From positions 77,598,364-77,662,363 of the forward strand of contig NC_081184.1 of NCBI RefSeq assembly GCF_029867415.1: 64,000 bases of DNA, given 5' to 3'. Both the position numbers and the translations under genes were made by a program. Origin of the DNA: Vicia villosa (lineage: Eukaryota; Streptophyta; Magnoliopsida; Fabales; Fabaceae). The notes beneath the pieces were generated by a model. The model was not told the origin of the DNA. It saw only the letters and a list, made by a program, of their open reading frames with translations, and did not search any database. This document shows positions 43,183-55,700 of this stretch, piece after piece; position 1 is the stretch's first letter, and every line of letters begins with the position of its first letter.

Positions 43183-46100
43183 TCAGTGAACTGGGTGCCA
43201 TTTGTCGGTGATTATGGCCTGAGGGACTCCGAACCGGGCGAGTATATTTCGCTTGTAGAAACGGAGCACGTTTTGAGATGTGATCTTGGCAAGCGCCTCG
43301 GCTTCTATCCATTTCGTGAAGTAATCGACGGCAACCACGAGATATTTGTTTTGGTATGAGCCGACCGGGAATGGTCCGAGGAGGTCCATTCCCCAGGTGG
43401 AGAAAGGCCAAGGCGATGATAGAGACTTGAGCTCGTTAGGGGGAGCCAAGTGCATGTCGGCGTGACGCTGGCATTTGTCGCATTTACGGACATGTTCTTT
43501 GGCGTCTTGTTGCATGGTCGGCCAGTAGTAGCCAGCTCTGAGGGCTTTCCTCGCTAATGATCGGCCGCCGAGATGCTGGCCGTTGATCCCCTCGTGGAGC
43601 TCATGGAGTATTTCAGATGCTTGCGATGTGTCAACACATTTAAGGAGAGGGATGGAGAAGCCCCGCCGGTATAGTTTGTTCTCGACGACCGTGTACGAAC
43701 AAGCTCGTCTCCTGATAGTTGAAGCTTCCTTCGCGTCGGCAGGTAGTTCGTTCTTGGTGAGGAAGTTATATACCGGGGTCATCCAGCAATGGTCGTCCCC
43801 GATGGCGAGCACCTGTAGGGCTTGGGCATTCTTGCTTATGCTCGGTCTGGGTAGGATTTCTTGGATCACCGACTTGTTTCCGCCTTTCTTTCTCGTACTC
43901 GCAAGTTTGGATAGTATGTCGGCACGTGAGTTGTGCTCCCGGGGAATATGTTCGACGTTGACCTTTGAGAATTTTTTCATTTTCTCTCTGACGAGAGTGA
44001 GATACTCGGCCAGTGTGTCGTTTTTTGCTTGGTAATCGTCGCTGACTTGGGAAGCAACGAGCTGGGAGTCGGTGTAAATCATGACCTCTCGAGCTCCTAC
44101 GTCCTTGGCCAGACGTAGGCCTGCTAGGAGAGCTTCGTATTCAGCCTGGTTGTTCGACGTGGTAAAAGATAAGACCAAGGATACCTTGATGATGAGCCCC
44201 TCGTCATTTTCTAGGATAATGCCGGCTCCACTTCCCGAGGTGCTCGAAGCGCCGTCCACGTAGATGGTCCATTTGTTTTCAGTGGGGTTTGGGGCGCCGG
44301 AAATGGAGGTCATCTCGGCCACGAAATCAGCGAGCGCTTGGGCTTTTAGTGCCTTCCTGCCCTCGTATTGTATGTCGAATTCGGACAGTTCGAGGGACCA
44401 TCTCAGCATTCTCCCGGCCATGTCTGGTCGGCTGAGAAGTTGCTTGATGGGTTGGTCTGTCTGGACGACGATGGTGTGGGCGAGGAAGTAGTATCTGAGC
44501 CTCCTAGCAGCTGTTATTAGGGCCAGGGCGACTTTCTCTATTTGTTGATATCGCACCTCGGGCCCTTGTAGGGCTTTGCTCGTGAAGTACACTGGTTTCT
44601 GCCCGTCTTCAGATTCTTGGATTAAGGCCGCGCTGGCTGCTTCGTTCGAGACGGCCAGGTAGAGATACAGAATCTCGTTGCTATCTGGTCGGGAGAGGAC
44701 GGGCGGCCTGGAGAGAACTTGTTTGAGGTGGGACAGTGCTTGCTCGCATTCCTCGGACCATTCAAAGGTCGCTTCTTTCCGAAGTAACTTAAAGAACGGG
44801 AGAGCATGCTGAGCGGATTTCGCGACGAAGCGGGATAGTGTCGTTAGCATTCCGTTTAGTACTTGGATAGATTTTTTATTGACGGGGGTAGGGAGTTCCG
44901 AGAACACCCGGCACTTATCGGGATTGGCTTCTATTCCTCGCTCGGTCAGGTAGAAACCGAGGAACTTGCCCGCTCGTACTCCGAAGGTGCATTTCTCAGG
45001 GTTGAAACGCATCTTGCAGGATCGAGCTTGTTTGAATACTCGTTCCAGGTGCGCCGTGTGATCGACGTCTTCTCGAGATTTGACGATCATGTCGTCCATA
45101 TATACCTCGAGGGTGTCGCCAATTTCTTCCCGGAAAACCTTGTTCATCATCCGCTGGTACGTGGCTCCGGCATTCTTGAGTCCGAACGGCACTACGTTAT
45201 AGTAATAGTTGCCCGATTCGGTCATGAATGCCGTGCATTGCTTGTCGCATCTCGCCATGGGAATTTGGTTGTAACCTGAATAAGCATCCATGAACGATAA
45301 CAATTTGTAGCCGGCCGAGTTGTCGACCAGTCTATCAATATTAGGTAAAGGATAAGCATCTTTGGGGCATGCCCGGTTAACATCAGTATAATCAACACAC
45401 ATTCTCCATTTTCCATTAGATTTTTTAACGAGTACAACGTTTGAGAGCCAAGTTGAATACTTGGCCTCGGAAATAAAATTTGCCTCTAGGAGGTCTTTTA
45501 CAGCTTTCTCGGCAGCCTCCGCTTTCTCGGGAGACTGCCGACGCCTACGTTGAACTACTGCCTTCACGGCTGGGTCGATGGAGAGGTGGTGGCAGGCGAC
45601 CTCAGGGTCGAGTCCGGGCATCTCGGCTGCGCTCCAGGCAAATAAGTCGGCGTTGGCTTGGAGACATGCTACGAGCTGCTTCCTCGGAATATCCGGGATG
45701 TCCTTGCCGATCTTTACCGCTTTGTCGGGGTTGTCGCCCAGCGGGATGAGGTCGAAGTCTCCGTCTGGGACGGGCCTGACGGGGTGAGTCGCATTCGGCC
45801 TTCCTTCTTCGGCATTCTTCAGCTCTTCGTCAGTAAACCGAGCGTCCAAGTCGATGGAGCTGACGTTCGGTGGATGTTGATCTTCCTGAGGATGACTATC
45901 TTCTACCCTCGGCTTTTTGTTTGGGTCTGATGGAGGGGCAATCAGCTGCAAACCCTTCACGGAGGCGTCGAAGATTCTTCTGGCCGCTTCGATGTCGGCG
46001 TTGATGGTGGCCACTCGTCCTCGCCTGGTGTAGAACTTCATCTTGAGGTGCACGGTGGAGGGGACAGCAGTGAGCTCGGCCAGAGTAGGACGTCCGATGA

Positions 46101-47013
46101 TGCAGTTGTAGAGGGTCTTGCAGTCGATTACCAAGAATCTCGTCTTGACCTGCCTGGATGCTTCCTCTTCCCCGAAAGTGACGATCAGTTCGACGTATCC
46201 CCACGGCTTGGTGGTAGCACCGTTGAAGCCTTGGAGATCGGAACCTACATAGGGAGTGAGGTGCGAGTCGTCTAGTTGGAGTGTCCGGAACAGGTGGGAG
46301 TACATGATGTCAACCGAGCTTCCTTCGTCGACCAGGACTCGCCGGACGTCGAAATTTGCCATTCTGGCTCGGACCAGTAAAGGAATTGTGGCGTTCGGGG
46401 CGCCGCCCGGCAGTTCTTCCAAGTAGAAGGTGATCGGGTCCGACTTCCCTTTAAACTTCCGCAGAGTTGGGGCGAAATCCGAGTTGGCACTGATCAGCTC
46501 ATCGAATTTTCTCTTTACCGAGCTGATGGTGAGGGAGCCGGGGTCACCGCCGTTGGAAATGACCATTGCTGTTGGGAAATGCTCCCAGGTACTGAAGGCC
46601 GTCGTCACGCCGACTGAAGGGATGAAGTCCTCCGGTCGGGTTACGGACAACGCGACTTGAAGCGGTCTGCTGTCTGGTGAGTTCCCCTCGTCAGAGTTTC
46701 GAGGGACGTCTCTTCTGGAGGGTTCTCCCCTCTTCGTGTATTTCGACAGGTGGCCCTCTTTGATCAGGGTCTCTATGGCATCTTTGAGATGTATGCACTC
46801 GTCGGTCAGATGCCCGTGACTCTTGTGGTACTTGCAGTACTTGGACTTGTCCGTCCCCGGTCTTGTAGGATTTGACTTCGGGGGCCTGATGTTGGATTTT
46901 TTGAACTCGGTGTTCTGGCAGTCGGCCAGGATTTTCTCTCGGGAGGTGTTCAAAGGAGTGTAGTCGTTGAACCGCCCCACCGGTCCTCGCCGTTCTTTGA
47001 CATCTCGGGACCT
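43183..47013 (-). pseudogene. pol: Tat-lineage gag-pol (5' cut by Ogre, 3' frameshifted)
   Basis: Open for about 1276 codons within the element. Order: end of gag with a zinc motif (KYCKYHKSHGHLTDEC), protease with DEGSSVDIM in place of the usual DTGSS, and RT (RMCVDYTDVNRACPKD, YMDD at plus 45091-45102, LGFYLTERGIEANPDKC). RNase H follows (YLAVSNEAASAALIQ), then a second, archaeal-type RNase H (IYVDGASSTSGSGAGII, NNQAEYEALLAGL, YTDSQLVASQV), the integrase zinc domain (HEGINGQHLGGRSLARKALR with CDKCQRHA) and part of the DDE core. The second RNase H marks the Tat/Ogre branch. The start of gag is lost because Ogre is inserted at 47014; apparent coding beyond 47013 is Ogre LTR. Confidence 0.9.
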
Positions 47014-47276
47014 TGTCATACCCCAATTTTTGACCCTAAGATCACACATCATTTGCATACCAATCATCAATCAAGAAATTTAAACCTAGATCTCTGCTTG
47101 CAATGTTGTGCTCAATTCATCTGCAAAGGAATCATCGAGCACCCATGTTTTAGTTTGTGTATATTGTTTTACTAACCAAAATACCAAAAATATTGCCTTG
47201 TGCTCTTGTATGTTTGTGTTTTGTAGGTACCAAGTCAAAATACCCATCAAAGGAGCATTTTTCAACATTTTCACTG

Positions 47277-47462
47277 TGCAAATCGATTTGCATAAGGTGT
47301 AAATCGATTTACACAACTGTTTCTGCACTAGATTTGCTTCTGCCATCAGTGCAAATCGATTTGCATAAGACAGCAATCGATTTGCATAACTGTTTTTGCC
47401 CCAGATTTTGCCTTTTTTCAGCCATGTAAATAGATTTGCATAATGTGCAAATCGATTGCACC
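47277..47462. promoter_or_regulatory. Upstream cluster of ATCGAT palindromes
   Basis: Six copies of a word around AAATCGATTT. Perfect palindromes are TGCAAATCGATTTGCA at 47277-47292 and 47350-47365, and GTGTAAATCGATTTACAC at 47297-47314; others are imperfect. C:G and T:A alternate symmetrically in the arms. The cluster lies about 240-425 bp upstream of the TATA box. It repeats at 61490-61675 in the 3' LTR. Confidence 0.85.
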
Positions 47463-47698
47463 AGCACGAATTTGGAAAAATGAAGGCAAATTTCAGCTTT
47501 TTGAAGTGTTGACATCATTTGCAAGCATGGGAAGCATGACTTGGTTCTTACATTTGATTTCCTACATCATCTAATCATGTACCCTCATGTGATTGCATCA
47601 AGACCATTGGATTTCATTTTTGGCTCCAAATCACTTTTCCAAGCCTAATTCTATTTTCCAATCCTAACTCCAAGCCACAAAATTTCCCAAGCCTAAGT

Positions 47699-47707
47699 GC
47701 TATAAAT
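47699..47707 (+). promoter_or_regulatory. TATA box of Ogre LTR
   Basis: GCTATAAATTGAGG, followed by CACTCCCCTCTTCATTTTTC, a plausible core promoter. The same sequence is at about 61912-61920 in the 3' LTR. Confidence 0.6.
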
Positions 47708-48160
47708 TGAGGCACTCCCCTCTTCATTTTTCAAGCTTTGATAGCCAAGAAACTTATTGCAAATTCTCTCCTCACCTCTTCCAAACCCATCACTCAAAGC
47801 TCTTTCTCTTCCACACAAATTAGTGAGTCACATCTTGAACCTCACTAATTTAGAGCTAAACCTCAACATAAACACTACTTTTCTTCATCAATTGTGATAG
47901 ATCAAGGCTTGTGGTTGTGTGTTCTTGAAGAAGATTCAAAGTTTGTGAAAGATTTGGTAAAATTCTAGATCCAATCCATAATTCAAGATGTGATCCATTG
48001 TTGTTTATGCTTGATGCACCTTTGGTGCTACATTGATGAGATTTGCTTGCTTAATTGATACATTTTCGTGCACAAATTGATCCAAGATCACAAGGTGTTT
48101 GGTTTTATGTTTAAACAAGTTTTCTTCTCTTTATTTGCTGTTTTTTTGAAAACTGTGTTG

Positions 48161-48270
48161 TGCAAATCGATTTACATCTTGTGCAAATCGATTTACATAA
48201 CTGAAAACTGCGCAGATTTTGAAAACAGAGTTATGCAAATCGATTTACACTCTGTGCAAATCGATTTACA
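48161..48270. repeat. Downstream cluster of ATCGAT words
   Basis: Four copies of TGCAAATCGATTTACA or near variants (first 48161-48176, last 48255-48270), about 450-570 bp after the TATA box and so in transcribed LTR. Unlike the upstream set the arms are mixed (GCA on one side, ACA on the other). The 3' LTR copy is at 62374-62483. Confidence 0.85.
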
Positions 48271-50310
48271 TCTGGGCAGAATGCTTATTTTCGTGGTTTT
48301 TGACTTGTTTTTGGTTCTAACTCATCTTCTACTCCATTCTTTTGATATTTTCTTTGAATCACAAGTTAGAGGCCTAATTTCTCTCTAATTTCAATGGACT
48401 TAGGGCGTTGATAGGATGAGAATCCAAATCCGCAATATTAAGTGATTGAAATTATGGATGAAAGGAGCTTTTAATGTGGTTCCATCTTTTACTTCTTTTT
48501 ATTTTGGTCGATGAAAGTCTTAATGCCTTGAGAATTCTTATGGATTCTTGGTAAAGACTAGATCACTCACCTATTTTCTTTTCGTGCGGTATTGCTTTCG
48601 GAAAACGATCTACATATCGTTCTTCTCGCATGCATTAGCACATAAAGTTTTGACCGGCCTCGTTGTAGGGTGATTTCTATATAAATCACTTGGCGATCTG
48701 CTTAACATAGCGCAATATTTCGTGTCCCGAATAAAAAAAGATCAAATATGGAAGAGAATTGTATGCGGTTGATTTAAGACTTGTGGAGGTTTTTATCGTG
48801 TAGTCGCTATGATTTTATCAAGCTTCTGATAAGCCCCATTGACTTTAAATCCGAGTACATCATTCACTCACCATTGATCTCCTACTAACTTTGATAACAT
48901 ACTTGACAAGCTTCAAGATGGTTATCTTTAACATTTAACAACTAACTTTAATTTCCGCACCTTTACTATATCGTTCTTTATATTACCGCTCTTTATATTA
49001 CCGCTCTTTATATTTCTCGCTTTATCGCTTTATTTTATCATTTCATCATATTTACTTTCCGTCATTTTTTCTTTTGTCCACTTGGACCATACTCTATTTT
49101 TCTTGCTAAAACACTAATAAATAACCAAAATCTAAAAAATACATAAGGTTCTCTTTGGACTATCAGTTACTATCCCTAGCAATTTGGAGATTCGGACTTA
49201 TGGACCTAGTACCTTTGGACTCATTCTATTACTATCCTGTGATTGTTCTGTCTGTCTGGCATTGTTCTGTTGTATGTTTATGTGTGCAGGTATTTCCTTG
49301 AAAGCCCTTGATGGTTAATTCCAAGGCATTGAGATAAGGATTTTACCCAAAAACAGCCGTTACTCTGCCCAATTTTTTGTCAGAATCTTAATGTGCTTAA
49401 TGAAAAAATGGTGCTAAGATAATAAGTTCATCTGGATCCCCAAGTGTTAATGTGTTGGTATTGATAAATCCAAAGGATGGGAAAATTACCTTGGCTCTTA
49501 ATGTCAAGTGTTGGCTTCTTATTCGGTTAGACCGTTTCTTTCCTTAGCTTTTATTTTATGCATTAGGTTAGCCTCTTCATCTCCTCCCATTCTTAAATTT
49601 TCAAAATCTTCTCCCTTTTTCCAAAATATTCTTATGTTTGCAAATCTTTTCAAAACCTTTTTCTTAAAAATATCTTTCGCCCTTAGTGGCTTTTCTTAAA
49701 AAGTTTAGACACCGTTAATTGTCGAAACGAGTGGTTATACCCCACGATTTTGAAATTGATTGATAATAACGAGATCTTTTCCGCGTGAGAGAGCTAGTGG
49801 CATACTCGTTGATTTTATCCGAGTTGGAGCCCTTCTTTCATTTGCGATGCAAAGAACTTGTTTGTTCTCATGCTCAAAATCAATGGCTGAGTATTTCTCT
49901 CTAACGACACCAAAGTGTTTATTCGTTTTTAAAACGTTTTTCCCAAAAGCGGAACTACATTAGCTCTGACTTCTCCATTGCACCGAGGAGGTATGTAGGC
50001 ACAAGGCTTAACGCTTTGCCGAGCTTATTTTAAAAATAAAACAAACCGTTTTTTTTAGCACACACACAACACAGATTTTCAAAAAGGTTCCTGTGGAGTA
50101 CCACAGATATGAGGAGTGCTTTAAACCTTCCCCTCATATAATCAACACCCGTACCTGAGATCTCTTTCTTGTTTTAAAAACAAAACTTTGGGTTTTTCGT
50201 TCTTTTCCCTTTTCCTTTGAAAAAATAAAGCGCGGTGGCGATTTCAAACGGAATATTGATTCGAGTCAATCCCATGGCTTCGATATCAGATTTTCCCCGC
50301 TACAGAAAAA

Positions 50311-50329
50311 TGGCGACTTCACTGGGGAT
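50311..50329 (+). other. Primer-binding site, tRNA-Arg type
   Basis: TGGCGACTTCACTGGGGAT, six bases after the LTR end. It resembles the tRNA-Arg PBS described for Ogre elements. Confidence 0.8.
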
Positions 50330-51109
50330 CCAGTTTTAAGTGTGTTAAGCCTATTTTTGTTTATCTGTGTGTTTTGTATTTGTATATATTATTGTGTGCT
50401 TTGTTTGTTTATTTTCTTTTTTTTTCTTTCTTTTTGGTGCTCGATGGTTCCTCTGTGATGAGATAAAGTTCTAAACCGGACTTTGGTGAGTAACTTGAGA
50501 TAGGAGGTGGTAAGACCAATAGTCGCATGTCAGGAGCAATCCTTACCATGAGCGTCATATGGTGGAACCCCAATCAGTGGAGGCCTCATGGAAGGTAGTA
50601 GAGGTTGTTACGAACCATCGTGATAACGCTATTACTTTCAATAGTGAGTGTCCGTAGAAGCTGAATGGCCTAGAACCCTTTTTAACCAATCTAAGCCTTT
50701 TTAGGATGTAGTGCAGAAACAAGATCAAGTACCAATTTGAGCTTGTTGTCATGCGATACTACGCTCAGACGAGGTCTTTTTAGGCATATTATTGGCGCCC
50801 ATGAGCAATTGTGCGTGCCGGTAATATCCGATAGAAGATTGAAAACTCTGGGAACCTTTGTAGAACCCGATTGGCAGGTACAAACTTCCCTAGATCACTC
50901 CTTGTGGGATGGGTAGACCCATGGCTCCATGCTCGTGACGTCGAACCTTTGAACCTGGACTGTATGATTTTTGTGTGATTTGATGTGATCTTGTGTGCTC
51001 TTGATTGTGATTGGTGCATAAACCATGCATTCATGCATTCATAAAAAATAACATTCACAAATGGTTTTCAAGGAACTTAGAGACATTTTTTGTAAACATC
51101 ACAGGTACC
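50330..51109 (+). other. Ogre leader
   Basis: About 780 bp of untranslated leader with no credible ORF. It ends with a 3' splice-site-like AAACATCACAG just eight bases before the ORF1 ATG, so a spliced leader is possible but unproven. Confidence 0.55.
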
Positions 51110-52618
51110 ATGGATCAAAAGAGAAGCATCAAGAAGTACACTTTCAGAAATTCAAGTGCAAAGGAATTGAAAGAGCTAGCAACTTTGGTTCCTAATCTTG
51201 ACAACTTCAAAAGTCGTTATGGGAAATTGATTTCTATTTTGAAGACTAAAGTGGAAAAAGGGATTCTTGAGACTCTTGTGCAGTTTTATGACCCGGTTTA
51301 TCATTGTTTCACCTTTCCTGATTATCAGCTTATGCCCACTTTGGAGGAGTATTCTTATTGGATTGGTTTACCGGTTACGGATGACATACCGTTTAGTGGT
51401 CTGGAGAAAGAGCCTCAGGTTGATGAGATAGCAGAGCTTCTTCATTTGAAGATATCAGATGTGAAGGCAAACATGACCAAAAAAGGAGGAATTTGGGGGT
51501 TGACTTCTAAGTTCTTGATTGGAAAGGCTTCTATGTTGGCTAGTAAAGGAAGTATGATTGCTTTTGAGACATTTCTGGCCTTGCTCATCTATGGTTTGAT
51601 ACTCTTTCCCAACATTGACCATTTTGTCGATGTTAATGCTATTCGGATTTTCATGATTGGGAATCCTGTGCCTACTTTGCTTGGGGATACTTATCATTCC
51701 ATTCACCATAGGAATGATAAGAAAGGTGGACTTATCAATTGTTGCACTCCTTTGCTCTATAAGTGGTTTATTTCTCACTTACCTCAAGCTAAGAGTTTCC
51801 TGAACAATCCTGATGGTCTCTCGTGGTCTCAGAAGATCATGCCTCTTACTAATGGGAATATCCATTGGTACAATCCTGCTTATGACATTGGTGAGATTAT
51901 TGATAGTTGTGGAGAATTCCCTAATGTACCTCTTCTTGGTATACAAGGAGGAATTACCTACAACCCCATTCTTGCAAGACGTCAATTTTGTTACCCCATG
52001 AAGGAGCGACCTGCTAGCATCCTTGTGTCAGGAATCTTCTATCTTAATCAAGATGGAAATTCGGATATGAGAAATCGGTTTGTGCGTGCTTGGCACCATG
52101 TTGATAGGAAGAGACATTTGGGAACGAAACAATGTGTTGCTCTCAAAGACTACACTGATTGGGTTCAAGCTAGAGCTCATACTTTTCAGATGCCTTATTT
52201 ACTCGAAGAGCCTTCTCTACCCATTGCTCCACCATTGTCTCTCACTACTCCTGTTGAAAGTAGTGAAGAACATCTAGAGCTCGTGGCTTAGTTGAGAGCG
52301 GAAAGAGATGCTTTGGAGTCTGAACACAAAGAGTTGAAGATACACTTGAAAGAAAAAGATGAAATGCTTGATATCCAAGATGGTTGGTTGATGGAAAAGG
52401 AAGATCAGATTCGTCATCAAGAAGAGTTGCTTCAACAACATGGTGAAAAGCGAAAGAGACCACAAGAAGATTCAGTTGCATGGAAAGAAGTTGCTGATAA
52501 GCTGCTGGTCGAGAATGCTCATTTGAAAGCCTTTTATGAAGATGAATTGGAGAAGCTCCGTAGGAAGCTGCAGAGAGGAGTTGGATCTTCGTCAGAAGTG
52601 TTCCCTTCTAGTTTTTAG
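51110..52618 (+). pseudogene. Ogre ORF1 (extra ORF upstream of gag), one amber codon
   Basis: The extra upstream ORF is the hallmark of Ogre elements. I start it at ATG 51110 (MDQKRSIKK). The frame is open for 393 codons to a TAG at 52289-52291 and then continues in the same frame for 108 codons. The first part is a globular domain of about 380 residues (YSYWIGLPVTDDIPFSG, GGIWGLTSKFLIGKASMLA, FETFLALLIYGLILFPNIDHFVD, WFISHLPQA) of the kind annotated as DUF7745-like in plant databases, from memory. The second part is a charged coiled coil (LESEHKELKIHLKEKDEML...). Its function is unknown. The amber is a single transition in an otherwise intact ORF. Confidence 0.85.
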
Positions 52619-52784
52619 CTTTTTCCTTTGTTTTGTAGTTTTGGATCTCTGAATCCTTTTGTATGCTTTTCCATGATTAATGAAAGAATATTGTTATGTT
52701 TTATGATGTTTTTTACTAATGTTTACAATTAATGTCTTAAAAGTTCCTGGAAAACCAAAATAAAGATCATTTGCATTGCATTTC
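52619..52784 (+). other. Spacer between ORF1 and gag
   Basis: A short A/T-rich gap, nothing recognised. gag could be reached by reinitiation or from a separate RNA. Confidence 0.5.
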
Positions 52785-55700
52785 ATGCATCATTCTGCAT
52801 TTTGGTCCTGCTTCCGAAAGTATTCCCGAGGTCTTATTCAGTGTTCTTCATACAGAATCAAGCTGTCTCACCGGTATAATACTCGAGCTAACTGCAAGAA
52901 GAAGATGGAAGGTCTTGAACAAGAGAATCGTGAGCTACGTGAAGAGGTTGTTACTTTGAGATCTGGTGTGGATCGTCTCACTGCTCTGGTTGAGACATTG
53001 ATGGCTGCTCAGAATCAAACTCAGAATCAGAATCAGGTTCTTCCTCCCAATGCCCAAGCTCAGGGTCAGACCACTGTGATTTCTGACATTGCTGCTACAA
53101 CCATTCCTGCTATTCCTGTTGGTGCTACTCAGCAACGAATGCCTAATGGATATCCCTGGGGCATGCCTGAAGGTTATTTGTCTGTTCCTGAGATGACTCG
53201 CCCGTTGACTCCTGTTATGGTCAACACCTCTCCTATTGTTCATACTGGTCCTTTTGTCCCAGAGCCCATTTATGATGCTGCTCCAAGTGAAATTCATGAT
53301 AGAATGGATGGTTTCCAAGATCAGTTTGAAGAACTGCAAAAAGAGATGAAAGCCTTGCGTGGGAAAGAACTGTTTGGAAAGAATGTGCATGATCTTTGCC
53401 TTGTTCCTAATGTGAAAGTACCTGCTAAGTTCAAACTGCCTGAATTTGAGAAGTACAAAGGAAACTCCTGTCCTCAGGCGCACCTGGTGATGTATATAAG
53501 GAAGATGTCCACTCATACTGATGATCAACGTCTGTTGATCCATTATTTCCAAGACAGTTTGACTGGAGCTGCTTCTAAGTGGTATATGGGCCTTGATAGC
53601 ACCCATATTCGCACTTTCAATGACTTGGCTGAAGCGTTTGTGAAGCAATACAAATATAATGTGGACATGGCTCCTGATAGGGATCAATTGCGAGCTATGA
53701 TGCAGAAAGAGAAGGAATCCTTCAAGGAATATGCTCAGAGATGGCGTGAGGTTGCCGCCCAAGTGATTCCTCCGATGGAAGAAAAAGAGATGACTAAGAT
53801 TTTTCTGAAGACTCTTGGTCCGTTTTATTATGAGAAGATGATTGCTAGTGCTCCTGTAGACTTCACCGAAATGGTGGGTATGGGTGTCAGATTAGAAGAA
53901 GCTGTGCGAGAAGGTCGTTTGGTTCGAAATGAAAATTCATCTGGTGGTGCGAAGAAGTACGGTTCTTCATTCCAAAAGAAGAAAGAGTCAGATGCCAATG
54001 CTGTTTCTCATGGGAGGAATAGTCGAGTCAGGAATCAATCTCAACAAGTGGCGTCAGTAACTCCTGTTGTGAATTCAGTGCCTGTAGCTCCTGTTAATCA
54101 ACAACCAGCAAGGCGGAATCCGTATCCTCGAGTTAATGTTGATCCTATTCCTATGACATACACTGAACTGTATCCTGCTCTAATTCATAAGAAGCTGATT
54201 CAACCAAGGTCACCACCTCCTGTTCCAGAGAAACTCCCTTGGTGGTACAAGGCTGATGCCACTTGTGCTTTTCATCAGAATGCTCCTGGGCATGATTTGG
54301 AAAACTGTTGGCCCCTGAAGAATGAAGTTCAGAGATTGGTCCGTTCTGGAATGCTTTCTTTCCGTGATATTGGTCCAAATGTGAAGAACAATCCGTTGCC
54401 AACTCATGAAGCGTCTGCTGTGAATATGGTATATGGATGCCCTGGGAAGTATAAGATTTATCGTGTGGAACACATCAGAGGATCATTGGTAGAGATGCAT
54501 GCCACTCTGTGTGAATACAGTCATTATGAGCATAATCATGCTGCTTGTAGGATTTGTTCAGTTAATCCTCGAGGGTGTTACATTGTGAAAAGAGATTTGC
54601 AAGAGATGATAGATCAAAGGCTCATTGAGATTTTGAGGGATAGAGATGAAGATGATGTCAATGTGATTGAACCATGCTTTGAAATCCCGGAATGTGTAGA
54701 GATTGGTTATTATGGCAAAGCTGCTGTGGAACCTCTTGTGATATGTTTGCCTGGATCTGTACCTTATAGTTCTGATAAAGCTGTACCGTACAGATATAAT
54801 GCCACCATGTTGGAAGCTGGAAAAGAAGTTGAGATTAAGCCTCTGTCTTCTGTTGAGAATATAGCAGATGTTAGTAGAGTGACTAGAAGTGGACGAGTTT
54901 TTACTCAGCCCCAAACAGTTGTGGACGTCCAGAGGAATTCTACTCAAGTGCCTGTGAACAACAATGATGCGACAAAAGTGAATGCTGGGTCATCCTCAGA
55001 AAAGGAGATGGATGAGATTTTAAAGCTTATCAAGATGAGTGATTATAAGATCGTGGATCAGCTGCATCACACTCCGTACAAGATTTCTATAATGGAGCTG
55101 CTGGCGAATTCTCCTGCTCATAGGGATTCTCTGATGAAAATACTTGATCAAGCCTTTGTGGATCATGATGTGACGCTGGATCAGTTTAATGGGGTTGTGA
55201 GCAATATCACTGCATGTAACAATTTGAGCTTCAGTGATGAAGATTTGCCTGAGGAAGGAAGAAATCATAATTTGGCTTTGCACATCTCTGTCAGTTGCAA
55301 AGAGGATTCAATGTCCAATGTGTTGATCGATACTGGATCATCTCTGAATGTCATGCCAAAATCCACTCTTGCCAAGCTGTCTTATGGTGGCACACCAATG
55401 AGATTTAGCAATGTGATCGTCAAGGCTTTTGATGGATCGAAGAAATCAGTGGTTGGAGAGGTTGACCTGCCTATTGGTATTGGACCGTTTGTCTTCAAGA
55501 TTACTTTTCAAGTGATGGATATTTTCCCTGCGTACAGTTGCTTATTGGGACGCCCATGGATCCATGAGGCTGGGGCAGTTACTTCAACTCTTCACCAAAA
55601 GTTGAAATTTGTGAAAGATGGAAAGATGGTTGTTGTGACTGGAGAACAAGCTTTGCTGATTAGTCATCTCTCTTCGTTCCGTACCATAGAAGCTGATGAA

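Larger units (their letters stand above)
47014..50304 (+). repeat. 5' LTR of Ogre-type element
   Basis: 3291 bp, TGTCATACCCCAATTTTTGA to GCTACA. It contains two clusters of ATCGAT-centred palindromes, a TATA box (47699-47707) and a segment at 49980-50165 conserved in the decayed Ogre-like LTR at 23270-23490. ORF-like stretches inside it (such as 47086-47524 and 48068-48388) recur identically in the other LTR but show no domain and are not called. Confidence 0.93.

Noticed and set aside
47014..47070. N-terminal extension of the Tat polyprotein past 47013
   Set aside because: These bases are the start of the Ogre LTR, so the open frame there is accidental.
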